Assembly: GCA_921293015.1 (NCBI GenBank)
Contig: OV121088.1
Span: 32,773,645 to 32,837,644 of the forward strand
Direction: 5' to 3'
Origin: Phorcus lineatus
Lineage: Eukaryota > Mollusca > Gastropoda > Trochida > Trochidae
Length of the DNA stretch: 64,000 bases
The position numbers were made by a program, and so were the translations under genes. Under the pieces are notes generated by a model. That model worked only from the letters and a program-made list of their open reading frames with translations. It had not been told where the DNA came from and did not search any database. Position 1 is the stretch's first letter. Each line of letters starts with the position of its first letter. Of the stretch, positions 39,101-50,023 are shown piece by piece.

Positions 39101-39741
39101 TTCACCCTCTCAAATGATGGAGTGAAGTATGGAAACAGTTTTCAGTACTACGTATATGACGAAATCTGCCACAAGTGCCTTATGGAAGAAAATCAATGGA
39201 TGTGTTTCGAAATGGTATTTCATATGACGTTGAATGTTCATGTTGGAACTTCCATTAGTTTTTCCCTTCAAAGATATAATCAACTTTGTCGTTGGATAAA
39301 TTTTCCAGTAGAGAATCAACTATTGATATGTTGTCCCAAATTATTTAAAGTTTTTACATTGTATTTTAGCTTTCAATCCATCAAAGAGACTCGTAGTTGC
39401 AATACTACTCCACTATATTATCCGTAGAAGTAAAGGTCTATGGCCAAATTATGTGTTATTTAAATAATGAAAACACTAACCGGTGAAAAGCGATAAGGTA
39501 TAATGTACTTTAAATGAGTTTTTTTTCTATGTATCGGATTTGTTCGATGACGTGAGAGCTTATTTGAATACATTTTCTTGAACTATACAAATAGTATAGC
39601 TAAATCATTTACTTTCAGGATACCGGATGTCGTATAAACGGCAAATGCTACAAGAACGGGACACTTAACCCACAGAATGCATCATTGAAGTGTAAACCGG
39701 AGTGTGCTGTAATGAAATGGTCTCCTGATGGACCGTGTTAG
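24167..39741 (+). CDS. VWDE-like secreted protein B (D8C, VWD, EGF), 18 exons
   Basis: Hand-spliced exons: 24167-24212, 25942-26331, 26676-26899, 27823-27888, 29158-29308, 30232-30434, 31109-31182, 31518-31581, 32588-32782, 33949-34079, 34979-35132, 35724-35787, 36154-36356, 36940-37205, 37662-37761, 38585-38696, 39078-39214, 39619-39741. They total 2703 bp, 900 codons plus stop, in one frame. A signal peptide (MLISVLSVSLFLCRF) is followed by D8C (about 52-145), degenerate VWD (about 365-515), one EGF module (about 703-729) and a cysteine-bearing tail ending SPDGPC. No membrane anchor was seen. The exon order and all intron phases equal those of gene A. The acceptor of exon 13 has a poor pyrimidine tract. 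A possible AATAAA signal lies at 40140. It is probably an extracellular glycoprotein with several N-glycosylation sequons; the function is not known. Confidence 0.87.
24755..25005 (-). pseudogene. Tc1-type transposase relic in intron 1 of gene B
   Basis: The minus strand reads DPAHSKTTVSLVLKKQHRQC, then RSPDLLPVEHYWVRLGRRLK, then RSNN, a stop, and QALQHEWENISTAVV. This matches the C-terminal third of Tc1-type transposases (DNARPH..., SPDLSPIEHVWDxLGRR..., LxxEWxxIP). It has stops and is inactive. It differs from the relic at 8.9-9.25 kb, so it is another family or subfamily. Confidence 0.65.
26049..26331 (+). other. D8C domain of gene B
   Basis: The domain opens with CDDLDGWYRLETGQ and continues through SSCVKQYRCGTQAPIWLND, SVPPV, FCVDH, CCTFTRQMSVMNCGEF and CPSALC. 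It is closer to the family consensus than the copy in gene A because it keeps 'CGTxxPxWLN'. It fills the 3' part of exon 2. Confidence 0.9.
27153..27310. repeat. Foldback (MITE-like) element in intron 3 of gene B
   Basis: The left arm (about 27164-27226) contains 'tactatttttattaaacgag' and 'ttaatgatt'. The right arm (about 27239-27301) is its reverse complement, with 'gagcgaaagcg' at the turn. The left edge, 'tatatagaggatactaaacg', also occurs in complement at 59594-59614, which marks a shared terminal sequence. Confidence 0.7.
27380..27510 (+). repeat. Dispersed repeat with gacgtca and gggcgagtaataa motifs
   Basis: The stretch from 'gtgacgtcatatgggtagcg' to 'cacgggcgagtaataatatt' is similar in spacing and wording to 46110-46200 and, in complement, to 58205-58260. 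It may be the remaining part of the foldback element just upstream. No coding content. Confidence 0.5.
28015..28130 (+). repeat. tRNA-like SINE head or tRNA pseudogene
   Basis: It carries a plausible A-box region ('gagttgggtagctactaaat') and a clear B box ('tgggttcgaatcccgc') about 40 bases later. A complete cloverleaf with a paired acceptor stem could not be drawn, so this is more likely the head of a SINE than a working tRNA gene. Confidence 0.4.
31597..32043 (+). repeat. Tandem pair of about 225-bp repeats in intron 8 of gene B
   Basis: Unit 1 (about 31597-31822) and unit 2 (about 31826-32043) share 'aacgacaaacc', 'ttttcatcaaatagtcttat', 'cgatttaaaagacaatg' and 'atcttgacatgg', and close with 'tagaaata'. 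They differ by scattered substitutions and short indels. No coding content. Confidence 0.75.
32125..32215 (+). repeat. Dispersed repeat, copy 1 ('tttattcagta...ggccc')
   Basis: The run 'gacagacagacgg', 'aagtttattcagtaaaaagg', 'caataggcccatgacataca' resembles 35955-36015 ('gacagacagacagtatttat', 'tcagtattcaaggccatggc'). It probably represents the 3' end of a retroelement. Identification is by eye only. Confidence 0.45.
33493..33782 (-). mobile_element. SINE with intact target-site duplication, intron 9 of gene B
   Basis: In minus orientation it begins with a tRNA-like head containing 'gtggttcgaatcccgcc', runs through the same body as the SINE at 14268-14560, and ends in 'cggcgttaaacaccaactca' and a 'cctca' tandem tail. 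It is flanked by a perfect 12-bp direct repeat, 'gatgtatcgaga', at 33481-33492 and 33783-33794, which is the target-site duplication of the insertion. It is therefore a young copy. Confidence 0.85.
35950..36065 (+). repeat. Dispersed repeat, copy 2
   Basis: It starts with a short GACA run and 'tatttattcagtattcaagg', then 'ccatggcccaaattacaata', similar to 32125-32215. It lies about 90 bp before exon 13 of gene B, whose acceptor is weak. Confidence 0.4.
36940..37205 (+). other. EGF-like module exon of gene B
   Basis: The linker is followed by MCPDFCNMHGECKRETCHC and ENGTMGEDC, the same short EGF type and the same position as in gene A. The exon ends in phase 2, as does its partner in A (12280-12536). 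Confidence 0.87.
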
Positions 39742-40770
39742 ACCTTTCAGACTTAAGACAAACTTTTGTTTACATATGCCATCAACTGTGTGGTTTAATT
39801 TCCTTAATTCCACTCACAAAATCTTGCTTTTAGTGATACAGTGATTATCTTAAAGGGCCAGAAGATGTTATTGATTTACAATGTTCTGGATTAGGGTGTG
39901 TCCGCTTGTGATGTCAAACATAACTGAAAGTTCTTAACATCAGTCTTTTCACAATATTTGTAAAGTTTCTGATAAAAAAACATACAGTCTATTCTCGATG
40001 TAAGTAAATTCATTAAATAATATATTAAGAAATTAGATTTAAGTGTTATCATTCTTATTCTGAATCGAAAATAACATAATTTGAGTAACATTTTTTATTC
40101 TTCAAAAGCATCAAAGAAAAAATATAGCATTTTTTAAATAATAAAAGAATTACTACGAGCAAAAAAGTTTTTAAAAAAACAATTCAACAATATGTAAAGA
40201 CTGAAATGGATATATAATTTAAGAAAATTATATTAATGTTATACTTGCTGACTTTATGGTTGCAAAGTTTTCACAAAGTTGGAATAAATATGTCAAAATC
40301 AGACGTGTGCTATTAAGCATTTTGGTGCATTGAAATCAAATATGCATCAAAGTGTTCGAAATAATAGTTGGAATAGTTAAGTATTTTTTAAACAAACAGA
40401 TAAATATATACAAACACACATTTATATATACAATACCATGAAGTATAACTTCATTAAAGAAGATTGATCCAGTCAGTACCATCCGATGTTTACTCTTTCT
40501 TATATACAACCTTCCTTCACGTGAGCAATCAATGTTTCTTTATGTACAACCTTCCTTCACGTGAGAAGTCGATTCTCCTTTATAAATATATTTATATATA
40601 GATATACAATTAAGATTTAATGGTACATGTATAAAATAATCTTAAAAATAAAAGACTGAAGATGAATTGCAAAGATATATACCAAAAGTACATAAGAAGC
40701 AAGGGTTTTGGCAACCCCAATAAGGTACATACTGATAAGATAAGAATTACTTTGACATTAATTCTATTTG

Positions 40771-40826
<56 letters not shown>

Positions 40827-41221
40827 AGGTTGACCTTTGGTCAATCACGCCCATGGGGATGTCGAAGGGTGACAATAAACTGTCGTTAGAAATGACTTAT
40901 TTGCAGCGCCAATGCTACTCCTGACAGAGAAAAATGGTAACGAAATGTTGAATAAATCAGGCCCGGTAAGGTCAGGAAATCAGGCCAGGCCATACAATCT
41001 GTTCAATGTTTTCACTATGGTTATAAAAGGGTTGAGAATGCAGTATCAGGAGAGATTACAATCGTAGGAATGTTGTTACACAGTCCGTGTTGTCCTAGTC
41101 GATCACAATGACGATGTTTGCAGGAACAGGTAGGTTAAGGGCCTACCATGACTTCAGCCCTAATCATTTGATTCGGTCACACAGGTGTCTGGGGTTGTCA
41201 ATTGTTGACGTACACGCTGTT
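39742..41221. other. Tail-to-tail intergenic region between gene B and the phosphatase gene
   Basis: It holds the 3' untranslated regions of both genes. AATAAA occurs at 40140 on the plus strand. A short tandem repeat ('tacaaccttccttcacgtga') occurs twice, near 40505 and 40543, and a TA microsatellite lies at 40774-40823. No coding exon was found. Confidence 0.45.
40774..40823. repeat. (TA)n microsatellite
   Basis: About 25 uninterrupted AT/TA dinucleotides in the spacer between the ends of gene B and the phosphatase gene. Confidence 0.95.
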
Positions 41222-44200
41222 TTAAGAGACAACTTCCTTCGCAATGTCGTAACATAACTTGTACTGGTTCTGGTAAAAGACGTAAAGAATATATTATTTA
41301 TGATAACTTAGAAATAGTTAGGAATCACATCAGTGAATTTACACTTAACATTTCTTATGGAGTTGAATTTCTTACTACTTGTACTTTTGTCTAATGAATT
41401 TATTTTAACCGTCTGGTATTGAAAGATGGAAAGGAAGACTTCTGTGAAAAAATGTTACTGTTCATTTGAATATCACTCATGCGAATGACAGCTAAATTCG
41501 TTCTGTTGCTGAGGATGAGTTTCCATAAAATGTTCTTTCCAGGTACGAGAGGATAGAACTTCAAATCATAATTCAATTTTTAGATATTTTTTTTTATTTC
41601 CGCTGAATTTGATAAAGTTAGAGCATAATTATTTACTGAGAAAAGTGAATACATAATAATGTTTAAAACAATAAATGAAAATTAAAAACATATGAAAACC
41701 AAATATATATAAAAGATGAATCGGGGAACAGAACAAATGTAAAATGAAGAAATTATTTGAAAATCTGTTTATTATTTTAAGCAACTCGGATGTTTCATAA
41801 AAAGTTTTCTACACTATATTAAGGTAATGCTTCAAACTAATCATAGCATTTACTATTGTCGACGTCAAAAGTCAAATAGTGTTTAATATACATGAACTTA
41901 AAGCCTCTGGCCCATATACAATATGGTATACACTTCTGCAGTTTGATTACTAATTTCGCGCTGCGCCGTCAACGAATTTGATCATAATTAAACTGCACAC
42001 TGCAAGTACCAGTTATTGTTTATATTACCCTTGCAATTTTGACTACTCTCAAGGAATGAAATCAATTGATCTTAGTAAGTTTTATCGTAACTTTCGATAA
42101 AACCATTTTTAGGAGTCAATCGTTGTTCTTCCTATGACCTGACATGAGACAACTCACACATTTAGTTGTTGTACAATTATAAGGCCTCTTTCTTGTTTAT
42201 GGTACAGTTTAAGTTTTTAGATCTGATTATTTTTCGAAACCAATGTTCACTATTTGAAGATTTAAGAAAAAAACCTAACAAATAGATTCTCAAAACTGTA
42301 ATGGTGAATACTGAATTATGACCCTAAATTATGTGTCAAAGTTGTCTCTTACAAGTGATATTACAAATACATACATTTGATTGCACAAACTGTGGTCTGT
42401 GGGACTGGAGTTCTCTGATGGTCAAGAATATGTCCACTCTGTTGTCCAGTTTGAGTCTACTGACCACGTTCATCACACCACAGAATACACCGCTGATACT
42501 ACACCCGTCTCTGGAAAACAACAGCGTATCTGATATGATGAACATGCCCACAATAGAACATGACGGAAACTGAGTTTATACAGTTAATAGATGTTCGAAT
42601 CAGTGTTGTAGATAAAATGAACCCGTCACTGCAAAAATATATTGTTGACAAAAATAGTGAGTGATAATGTTCTTTTGAAATCATATTGACTCTCTGATAA
42701 TATATCGGTAGTCCCCCATAACCCATACAGCTTATCAAAACAAGTTTATGGTCCACTGCACTGCTAATCTCTAGCTTGTTACCTCTTGCAACACAGTGGA
42801 CTCACCCAGACTGATTCTTTATTACCTTTATCTGTACAGATAATATGTACATAATGAAAACGTTATTGGTAAAGGTTGTGGATGTTGAACATGGTGACAA
42901 TAAAATAAGAATTTCTTCAAAGGCATTTAGAATTTGGTGTAGTCATAGATAATATTGTCTTTATCAATAAAATAAGAGTAATAAGGAGGATGTACAATTA
43001 CAATTTTATCATAAATTATTTATCAAATTATTTATCAATAAAGTAGCCTGTTATAAATATTTTCCCAAGTTACACAATATCGTTACAATTCATTATTACA
43101 ACTAAAAAGGGATATAAACTTTATTACTGATGGACATTTGTAATAATAAGGTTTGATATATAAGATTCCATAGTTGATATACGATGGACACTTTAATACG
43201 AAATGGATTTCGTCTTCAATATAATCTTTACACAACAGACATTTACGATTAGCAATATTTATTTTATTATATCTACCAGTTTCTGTAGCTAACTGGTGGT
43301 AACTAAGCCTAAATTTAGACAAATAATTGCTATACAGACGTGGAATAGATTTACGTAAATAATATTGAAGTGAACATTGATCAATTATATTATAATATAT
43401 CACACATTTAGAAGAACTAGACAACTGACTAGATATATACTGGACCGTATCATTAATTCTTTGCATTATTACTGATAGATAATCTGTTGATAATTCCTGC
43501 TTCAACCATATCTTATTGAAACCAATGTGCGACAATACACTTTTCACCTGATACGTCCAATTCTTGACACCACGGGTTTCCACTTCCTCATAAACATATT
43601 CATAACAACCTCTTAAAATATATCAGACACAAGAAGCTTATTACTATTTAGAGTACGACTAATCAATGAACGGAGGACAAATATAGCATCAACTGAGCTA
43701 AGATTAGGACGAAACCCAAAACATACATACAAAAATTTGTCAAAGCATATTTCATATTTTATGTTTAAATACAATTATTTCAAATCTAAATTAATTCCTT
43801 TATTTTCATTTGGTCATTCTATCATATTCCATGTTGTCAATCAAAATGTCACAAACATGTCTCCCTGAGAAAGCCGCTCCACACTACCACTTGATCGAGA
43901 TTCGAACTCTATCTGTCTAGGCTATCCTCTCCCCATTGAGTTCGAGTCTCGATAGAGTCAATTTTTACTCCTCAGAACACGGTCGATTTTAATCTGACTG
44001 ACTTCTACTGTACACTTAAGCACCTGTTAGGGTGAGTCCATTAATCCAGATAGGTAACTGTCTGTATTGTTTTAACAAGCTGTAGGGGAACTGGGGTGTA
44101 GGGGTAATGGGCTGTAGGGGTTTTGGGGTATAACCAATATATCAATAATAAAAATTCGAATACCCTAAACCTATAAGTGACTGAGAGTGACTGAACGTGC

Positions 44201-47200
44201 CTAAAATAAACATTTGGAATGAAACGAAATTTATTCATACAAAAAAGCTCGCTAAAATATATGTTCACATGCAGTAGATATTTGTCTCTACTTATGTTAA
44301 TCTTCTTTTCTATCTTGCCGGATTTTGGTGCCGTTTCGTTGCAGCAGATGTGAAAACTTATAGATTTACTTTTTTTTTAAAAGACACTTTTAGCGAGTTT
44401 TTAAGTTTTTGTGAAAACCTTTCAGAAAACTCATTATCTCTTCTAACCTTTAGATGTTCTATTTCTTTACTATTTAGCTTGTCTATTCGGATGTAAGAAT
44501 AATAGAATTGAAAAGGATATTTAAAATTGTCATCATGCAAGCGTAATTGCTAGCCTTCCATATGTACAATAATCTATTTATTCTCAGGGAAGAATTTAAT
44601 AAAATGATGAGGGTTGGGAGTTTTTTCTTTTGCAAAACATCGATGAATCAAAATGCTCTACATTTTTAAAATGAAATGAAGGAACCTTTTTGATGACTTG
44701 TATAATGATTTGTAGGCATTAGAACTTCATGAATGTTATCCAAACATTTATTATGATTTTTAATATTTGCGAAAATATGAACTTCATGAATGATATCCAA
44801 ACTCAAAATATGAAATTTTGAATCGAAAAAACTCATATGACATAAAATAACATGGTCAAATAAGTGGGATGCTCACAGGCAATGGATCAGTATTTTCTCC
44901 TCATCACCAAGGTTACGGGAGAGAAGAACCTCAATGAATTGAAGTAATTTTCTTGTTTTGGTTACACCCGATTCCATTCTCTTCACAGGAAACTTGAATA
45001 CTTCAAGGTCTCTTGTGTCCCTTGGCTGTTAGGTAAGAACAATAGTATGTGAAGCGTCCATAAAATCACGAGTATATGCAGTGAATCTTATGAATATTAG
45101 ATTTGATAGGTTAGTGCACATAATTTACTAGTTTTTAGCAGGCAAATGGAATTAAAAGCATAGATAAAAGATTAAAGATATTTAAGCATTTAAACTTGAG
45201 AACATGGTTCAAATAAACGAACTAACATAAAACATTCAATGCACACAGAACATTATGGTACACATACACTATTATTGCATAATGATACCGTCTTAATGTA
45301 AAGCAGTCTACACACATATATACTAATTCTGATAATTGAAAGTATATATTTTACACTTTGATTAGTTCTTGAATAACATGTTATTTCAAAGAGTGTGTAC
45401 CTTTTTAGAATTCTTGAGTTTAACTTTGAGATAGGTCCAGTTCCCCGATTGGTCAGAAGTTACTGTGTTCACCCTGAAAGGTACGACCTGCAACGATTTG
45501 TTCATCTCCGGGTAGAGACCGCTTGCATCCTGAAAACAAAAATCTCAATCATTGTGAAAAGTGAACTGAATATGTATATGACTCTGAATGTTTTCAGTGA
45601 ACAAACAATCCTGTGTATACAAATAAACTTACGACGTACAACGACTTAAAAAAAAAAGAAAATTATTGTTTCGGAGCGACATTGCAAATTTAGGATAAGC
45701 TTCCTCTTTTGCTTCCAAATTTTCAGGACTATTCTTGCCTTCCTACATGTGTTTACTACATTGTAAATGTAGAGTTAGGTCTCTATCAATTAACATTATC
45801 TTTACACAGAAAGTAAACGTTTTTCACTGAACAAACTGACATTGTAATTCATAGAGAATATTTAACAAATCTCCATTCTAGTATTATATTTATTTAGTTC
45901 ATGATGTCATACACATATAAAACGAGAATTTTCAAATACTACTATATAAAACGTTTACGAGTCAAATAGAAACAAATTGTAATAAAAGAAATTAAGCATT
46001 AATTTTATCACTCGCAAACCCTTTCTTTAGCTTAAGATTTCCGCAAGTCCGGCTGCGCTATCACAGCAGTGCCAATTAACATTATAACATTACAACGGCA
46101 AACGTTTTGACGTCAAATGTGCATGCATCTCTACATTTTTTTGAAACTGCAATGTAATTATAACACTGTAGCATAACGCACGGGTGACTAATAATCAACA
46201 GTATTAACCAACCTGGCTGTCATCCAAACACACAATGATACGACATTCATGGTCAAACACGAGTCTCCAGAAGTCGACGGTGGTGTCTGGTAGAGGGGTC
46301 TGTGTCACCACGTAGTGCTTGGGTCGCTTCACAGACTGAAAGGTAACATGAATATCTTATACTGTCTGTATTCTTATAGTGATAAAAAGTGTGCATTGAT
46401 TAAATTTATACGTGCACTTTTAAGAAATCGACATTGTTTGTTTCATTAAAGTCACCCATTTCACGCTTTTCTTGCCATAACATGTGGAATGTGTCTCCGT
46501 ATTAACTGTTATTTTCAATTATTGCGTTTACTTTTGAAAAACACAAAAACAACAAATATACATTTTCTTTGCTTGTCAGCTCATATTGTATTTGATAGAA
46601 TGCATGATAAATGCACTAGTGCTTTTCGAGAACGCAATATTGTAACATGAGAACTACTCTTTATGCTAATGGCTTCTTGAAAACTAAAAATAATGAGTTA
46701 GTATATTAGTATAATATAGAACTATAGTTCATATTTTCTGCAAAGTAAAACACAACCGTAGATAGTCGAGTTATATCCAATGATTGAGGCCCATTAGAGC
46801 AAAATTGATCCACCGGAACTAACATACCGGAAGGATAATGGCGTTAACATAGTTGTTCCGGCCTGCTAAATAGGGTCGACTCTTATTGTCTGAAAAAGCA
46901 GAATGATTCAACGGTATTTGTGGAATTATGTTCAAATTAATTACAATGATAATGCATAACAAATGATAATGATAATTTAGGAAATAAATTATCAATGACA
47001 TTGCAAAAAGAGATGATGAAAGTTATAGTGTATGTAACGTGTTAATGATTATGCATGTTAAGGCTCTAATTCGAAAAATAACGATTAAGATAATGCATGT
47101 ACTAAATTTAATGTGATACTGATTACACACATGAATTGCTTCTTACATCTAGAACAACTTTGGATACTGAAATATATTCTGCACTTTGCTCAAGATACAA

Positions 47201-49411
47201 ACGACGGCAAACTACTCACTCACTCAATAACTCAAGATACAAATACTGTTTATTTCAAACTAAATACACTGTGAGAGAGCTTTAAAATCTTAACTTGTAT
47301 TAATCTCCTACACTGGTAAGTAAGATTAACATTAGTGATTATTGGCTGAACTGTTGCCCAAGCGGCGCTGAATAAAACCTCACTCACTCACAAGATTAAC
47401 ACTATTTGTGATCGAGTTGTGGTTATAAGTCGTATGCCAAAAAACTAAAATTGTATATGTCTAGTTATGGTTATTGAAGGAAATCAGAACTGGACATATT
47501 TTTCAAAAAGGAAATGGAATTGTGTGTTTAGTTATTACCTGCTAAGATCTCTGGATTTCTGTTTTTGGAGACATTTTCTGGCAGTGAACCATCAGAAATC
47601 ACTTCTTTTTTCGTCATTGAAAGATCTGTCAAAGACTGAATAGACAGGATTGTATATTTTTTTTGTATAAATAAAAGACTTTCATAGAGTGAGGTACAAT
47701 ATCATCGTATATGTTCAAACTTCTTTAGGCCTACTGTTAATCTTATACACGAACAATTTAGATAAAGCCGAACATGACACATGACACATTTTTAGAATGT
47801 ATGAATGTTAAATATTTGTAAGGAATTAACCTTTCATCAAGTAACTTTCAAACCATGAAATATGAGCCACCTCAACAGCGCAATGCAGCTGCCAACGTTT
47901 TCAGAAGAAACATTTTTAATTGCATATTTAATTATAATTAAAGCCTCCGCGTGATTGATTCAAAATCTGTAACACTTAATTGTATAACATGGACGGTCAT
48001 TTAGTATCCGCTATACGTACATCATTTCAAATATCAAATACTTGATCCCACCTGAAGCTGCTGTTGAAGCTCCTGCTCCTGTCTGTCCGTGTATCCCTTG
48101 TCCTTTCCGTACGTCTCCTTAAACTGGGCTCCAGTATACAGCGTGTTACTACTCTTCAGCGCCTCCAGCAAAGCATAGTAAAGAAACTCATATTGGTCCT
48201 GCATTGAATGCAAAAAAAATACACAATGCATCTTGGGACGAAAAGTGTTTGATCATGCTGTGATATTTGGAATTTGTGACACCAACCACTAAAATTCTGT
48301 AACCAAAACCTCCGTGTAAATCTTCCCTCATACACTTAACATTCTATTACCTCCCTTGTATTGTTGTACTGTGTGTTGTCAAAGTACTGTGACTTTACCT
48401 CAGCAATATTGACCTTTTTTATGATGACCATATGAAACAAGTATCTTGAGTAAACTATTAAAATCAACGATAACCTTAATGCATCTATATAAGAAAGCCA
48501 AAGTTAAAAGAATCATTGAACAAGACCTTTTTATTGATGATTGTGGGTCATATTCAAAGAACAATAAATTCCTTATTATATATATAGAAAACTAAAGTAG
48601 GCGCAAACGTCCATGTGTGCCTAGAACAATTTGCGCCATAGTGCCTTAGTATTTATAGTAAATTTGTCAGGAGTGTTTAGAGACTACTATCCATGCTGAT
48701 ATCCTGTTATATCAATTCTTTTAACTTAATGTCACCGTTTGCCCATCATGCGCTATGAGTAAAGAGGATTAATTAGTCTTCATAATAAGAAAGTGCCAAG
48801 AGCATCGACGATCGTTTACATGCTAAAGAAAGTAACTAGAAACAAGCTTGAAGCCAATACGAGGCAACGGTATCAAAGCAATCAGGGAATTATGGGAACT
48901 TTGCTTTGAGATGCCTACCCTAACATCACAGGAGGAGGACTAAATGAGATTATATCTTGAACATTAACAATCAAAATGATGAATTACGCTACTCTAGGTG
49001 GATACGGTCCGTCTATCTTAATCTTGCATATTAGGCAAAATGAATGTAAAATTATGCTCTAAAGATATTTCTGAAATAATCTGCGTTGTGATATTTTCAT
49101 CGTCGAACAATGGCACGCATATGAATTGTTTGAGTTGCTTTCTAGAAGTTTTTAGAACAAAAAAACTAAGGGTATTTTGTGGATGAAGAAGAAGAATTGT
49201 TATTCCACATGGTGCGAATTGATTATAAAAAACCTTAAACATTATCTTTTCATGAATGATACTATTTCAACTTACCACTGTCTGCACCATAGTCACCCTT
49301 GACTCTCTCATCTTGAACACGCACATGAAGACATTGACTTTCTTCTCCCTCTCCGCCTGTCTTGCAAGAGAATCTAGCGCTATGAAGGTACCAGACCTGC
49401 CAACCCCAGCG
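41222..49411 (-). CDS. Receptor-type protein tyrosine phosphatase, 3' part (end of D1 plus complete D2)
   Basis: Exons in order of translation: 49411-49276, 48198-48052, 47635-47539, 46889-46828, 46335-46213, 45529-45401, 45025-44877, 42510-42375, 41269-41222. Their phases join into about 341 residues and a TAA. Exon 1 carries [20 protein letters not shown], the D1 P-loop, and ends RVTMVQT. Exon 2 starts [14 protein letters not shown], the end of D1. Then comes D2: [43 protein letters not shown], then the P-loop HCLDGCSISG, RPQFVQ and [19 protein letters not shown]. D1 should hydrolyse phosphotyrosine. D2 lacks the P-loop arginine and should be a non-catalytic regulatory domain. Exons for the first two thirds of D1, the membrane span and the ectodomain were not found upstream, so the gene is incomplete or truncated here. 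Confidence 0.88.
42375..42510 (-). other. D2 pseudo-P-loop exon of the phosphatase
   Basis: Joined to the previous exon (44877-45025, ending in the codons for IHC), it gives [12 protein letters not shown]. Compared with HCSAGxGRSGTF, the arginine position holds isoleucine. The exon goes on to RPQFVQSN before a GTATGT donor. Confidence 0.88.
43083..43583 (-). mobile_element. LINE C-terminal fragment in the last large intron of the phosphatase
   Basis: A frame of 166 codons is open. It includes [35 protein letters not shown], and [19 protein letters not shown]. That is the usual C-terminal region of invertebrate non-LTR reverse transcriptases with a CxxC...H...C knuckle. It is open throughout, so it is younger than the LINE relics at 0.3-5.8 kb, but it lacks the polymerase domain and is 5' truncated. 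It is not part of the phosphatase. Confidence 0.75.
43855..43965. repeat. Inverted tRNA-like B-box pair
   Basis: 'gatcgagattcgaactctat' at about 43893 and 'gagttcgagtctcgatagag' at about 43940 are near reverse complements of each other, each resembling a polymerase III B box. This may be two opposed SINE heads or a small palindrome. Confidence 0.4.
46040..46200 (+). repeat. Dispersed repeat copy in a phosphatase intron
   Basis: It contains 'cgttttgacgtcaaatgt' and 'taacactgtagcataacgca' followed by 'cgggtgactaataat'. These parallel 27411-27500 ('ttacactgcggtatcttaca', 'cgggcgagtaataat'). It ends about 10 bp from the exon at 46213-46335. Confidence 0.45.
47335..47400 (+). repeat. SINE 3' tail fragment
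   Basis: 'tgttgcccaagcggcgctga' and 'ataaaacctcactcactcac' match the tail style of the SINEs at 14268 and 33493. A second ACTC run lies at about 47213-47224. No SINE head was seen. Confidence 0.5.
49276..49411 (-). other. D1 P-loop exon of the phosphatase
   Basis: This 136-bp exon lies between acceptor 'ttttgcag' and donor GTAAGT. It encodes the conserved [10 protein letters not shown] loop with its arginine; the catalytic cysteine codon lies in the exon before it, which was not found. The D2 counterpart at 42375-42510 is also exactly 136 bp with the same phases. Confidence 0.9.
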
Positions 49412-49582
49412 CTGCAAAATAAAATCTACTGGTTGTAGAACTTGGGGTTGTGTTACTTATCGAATGCGTTTCATGTGATCAAGGCATAATTCAAAGAACC
49501 TATACCGAGATTGTTCACTCACCTGTTTGTTATGTTTGCTGAAAATATCATGAAACGATACATAAGGATGCGGCTGCTCCTT

Positions 49583-50023
49583 TCATGATGTCTGAACTTG
49601 AGATTCATTTCTACGTTGTGATTCCCTGTCTTGATGGATGCCCTCTCTACCTGTGCTAGAAAATACTTCATTTTTCTTCATATCTGTTTCCCTGGCTGCA
49701 AGTCTCTCATCATCCTCATATTGTTTGAAGACATTTGCTTTGGCTTCAGTGGCTGCTTCTTCTGTTTTCAATTCTACCTCTTCCCTTAGATATTTCAGCC
49801 GACTTTCTACTTCCTCTAATTTCTGTTTTTTTTCAAGACTGAAGAACGGCCAGTAACTCTGCTTTCCTATCATCAGTCTGTATATTGTATGTGTGAGTTG
49901 ACTGTATAGACCTTTTAATTGGCGTGACATAAATTTCGTCGACATTGGCGTAGAAACATTACTTCTTGAAAGTATACAAATTATGGCAAATACAGAATAT
50001 TCTATCTTCAATTGTTCATTCAA
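49583..50023 (-). mobile_element. Gag-like coiled-coil frame, probable retroelement fragment
   Basis: A 146-codon frame has a strongly charged helical middle (KKQKLEEVESRLKYLREEVE, then LKTEEAATEAKANVFKQYED). It resembles the N-terminal gag-like segment of BEL/Pao-type or related elements common in invertebrate genomes, where such coiled coils precede 'AxAEAxVxEQxED'. It lies just upstream of the phosphatase P-loop exon, where the rest of D1 would be expected. No protease or polymerase region was seen nearby. It could also be a real exon of unknown type, but no splice sites mark it clearly. Confidence 0.35.

Noticed and set aside
41070..41096. Candidate last phosphatase exon reading DNTDCVTTFLRL-stop on the minus strand
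   Set aside because: The exon at 41222-41269 fits much better: it starts NQY, has the right phase and ends KEVVS-stop at the usual distance after RPQFVQ.
45395..45649. 84-codon frame on the plus strand
   Set aside because: It is the antisense of the D2 exon 45401-45529 of the phosphatase.
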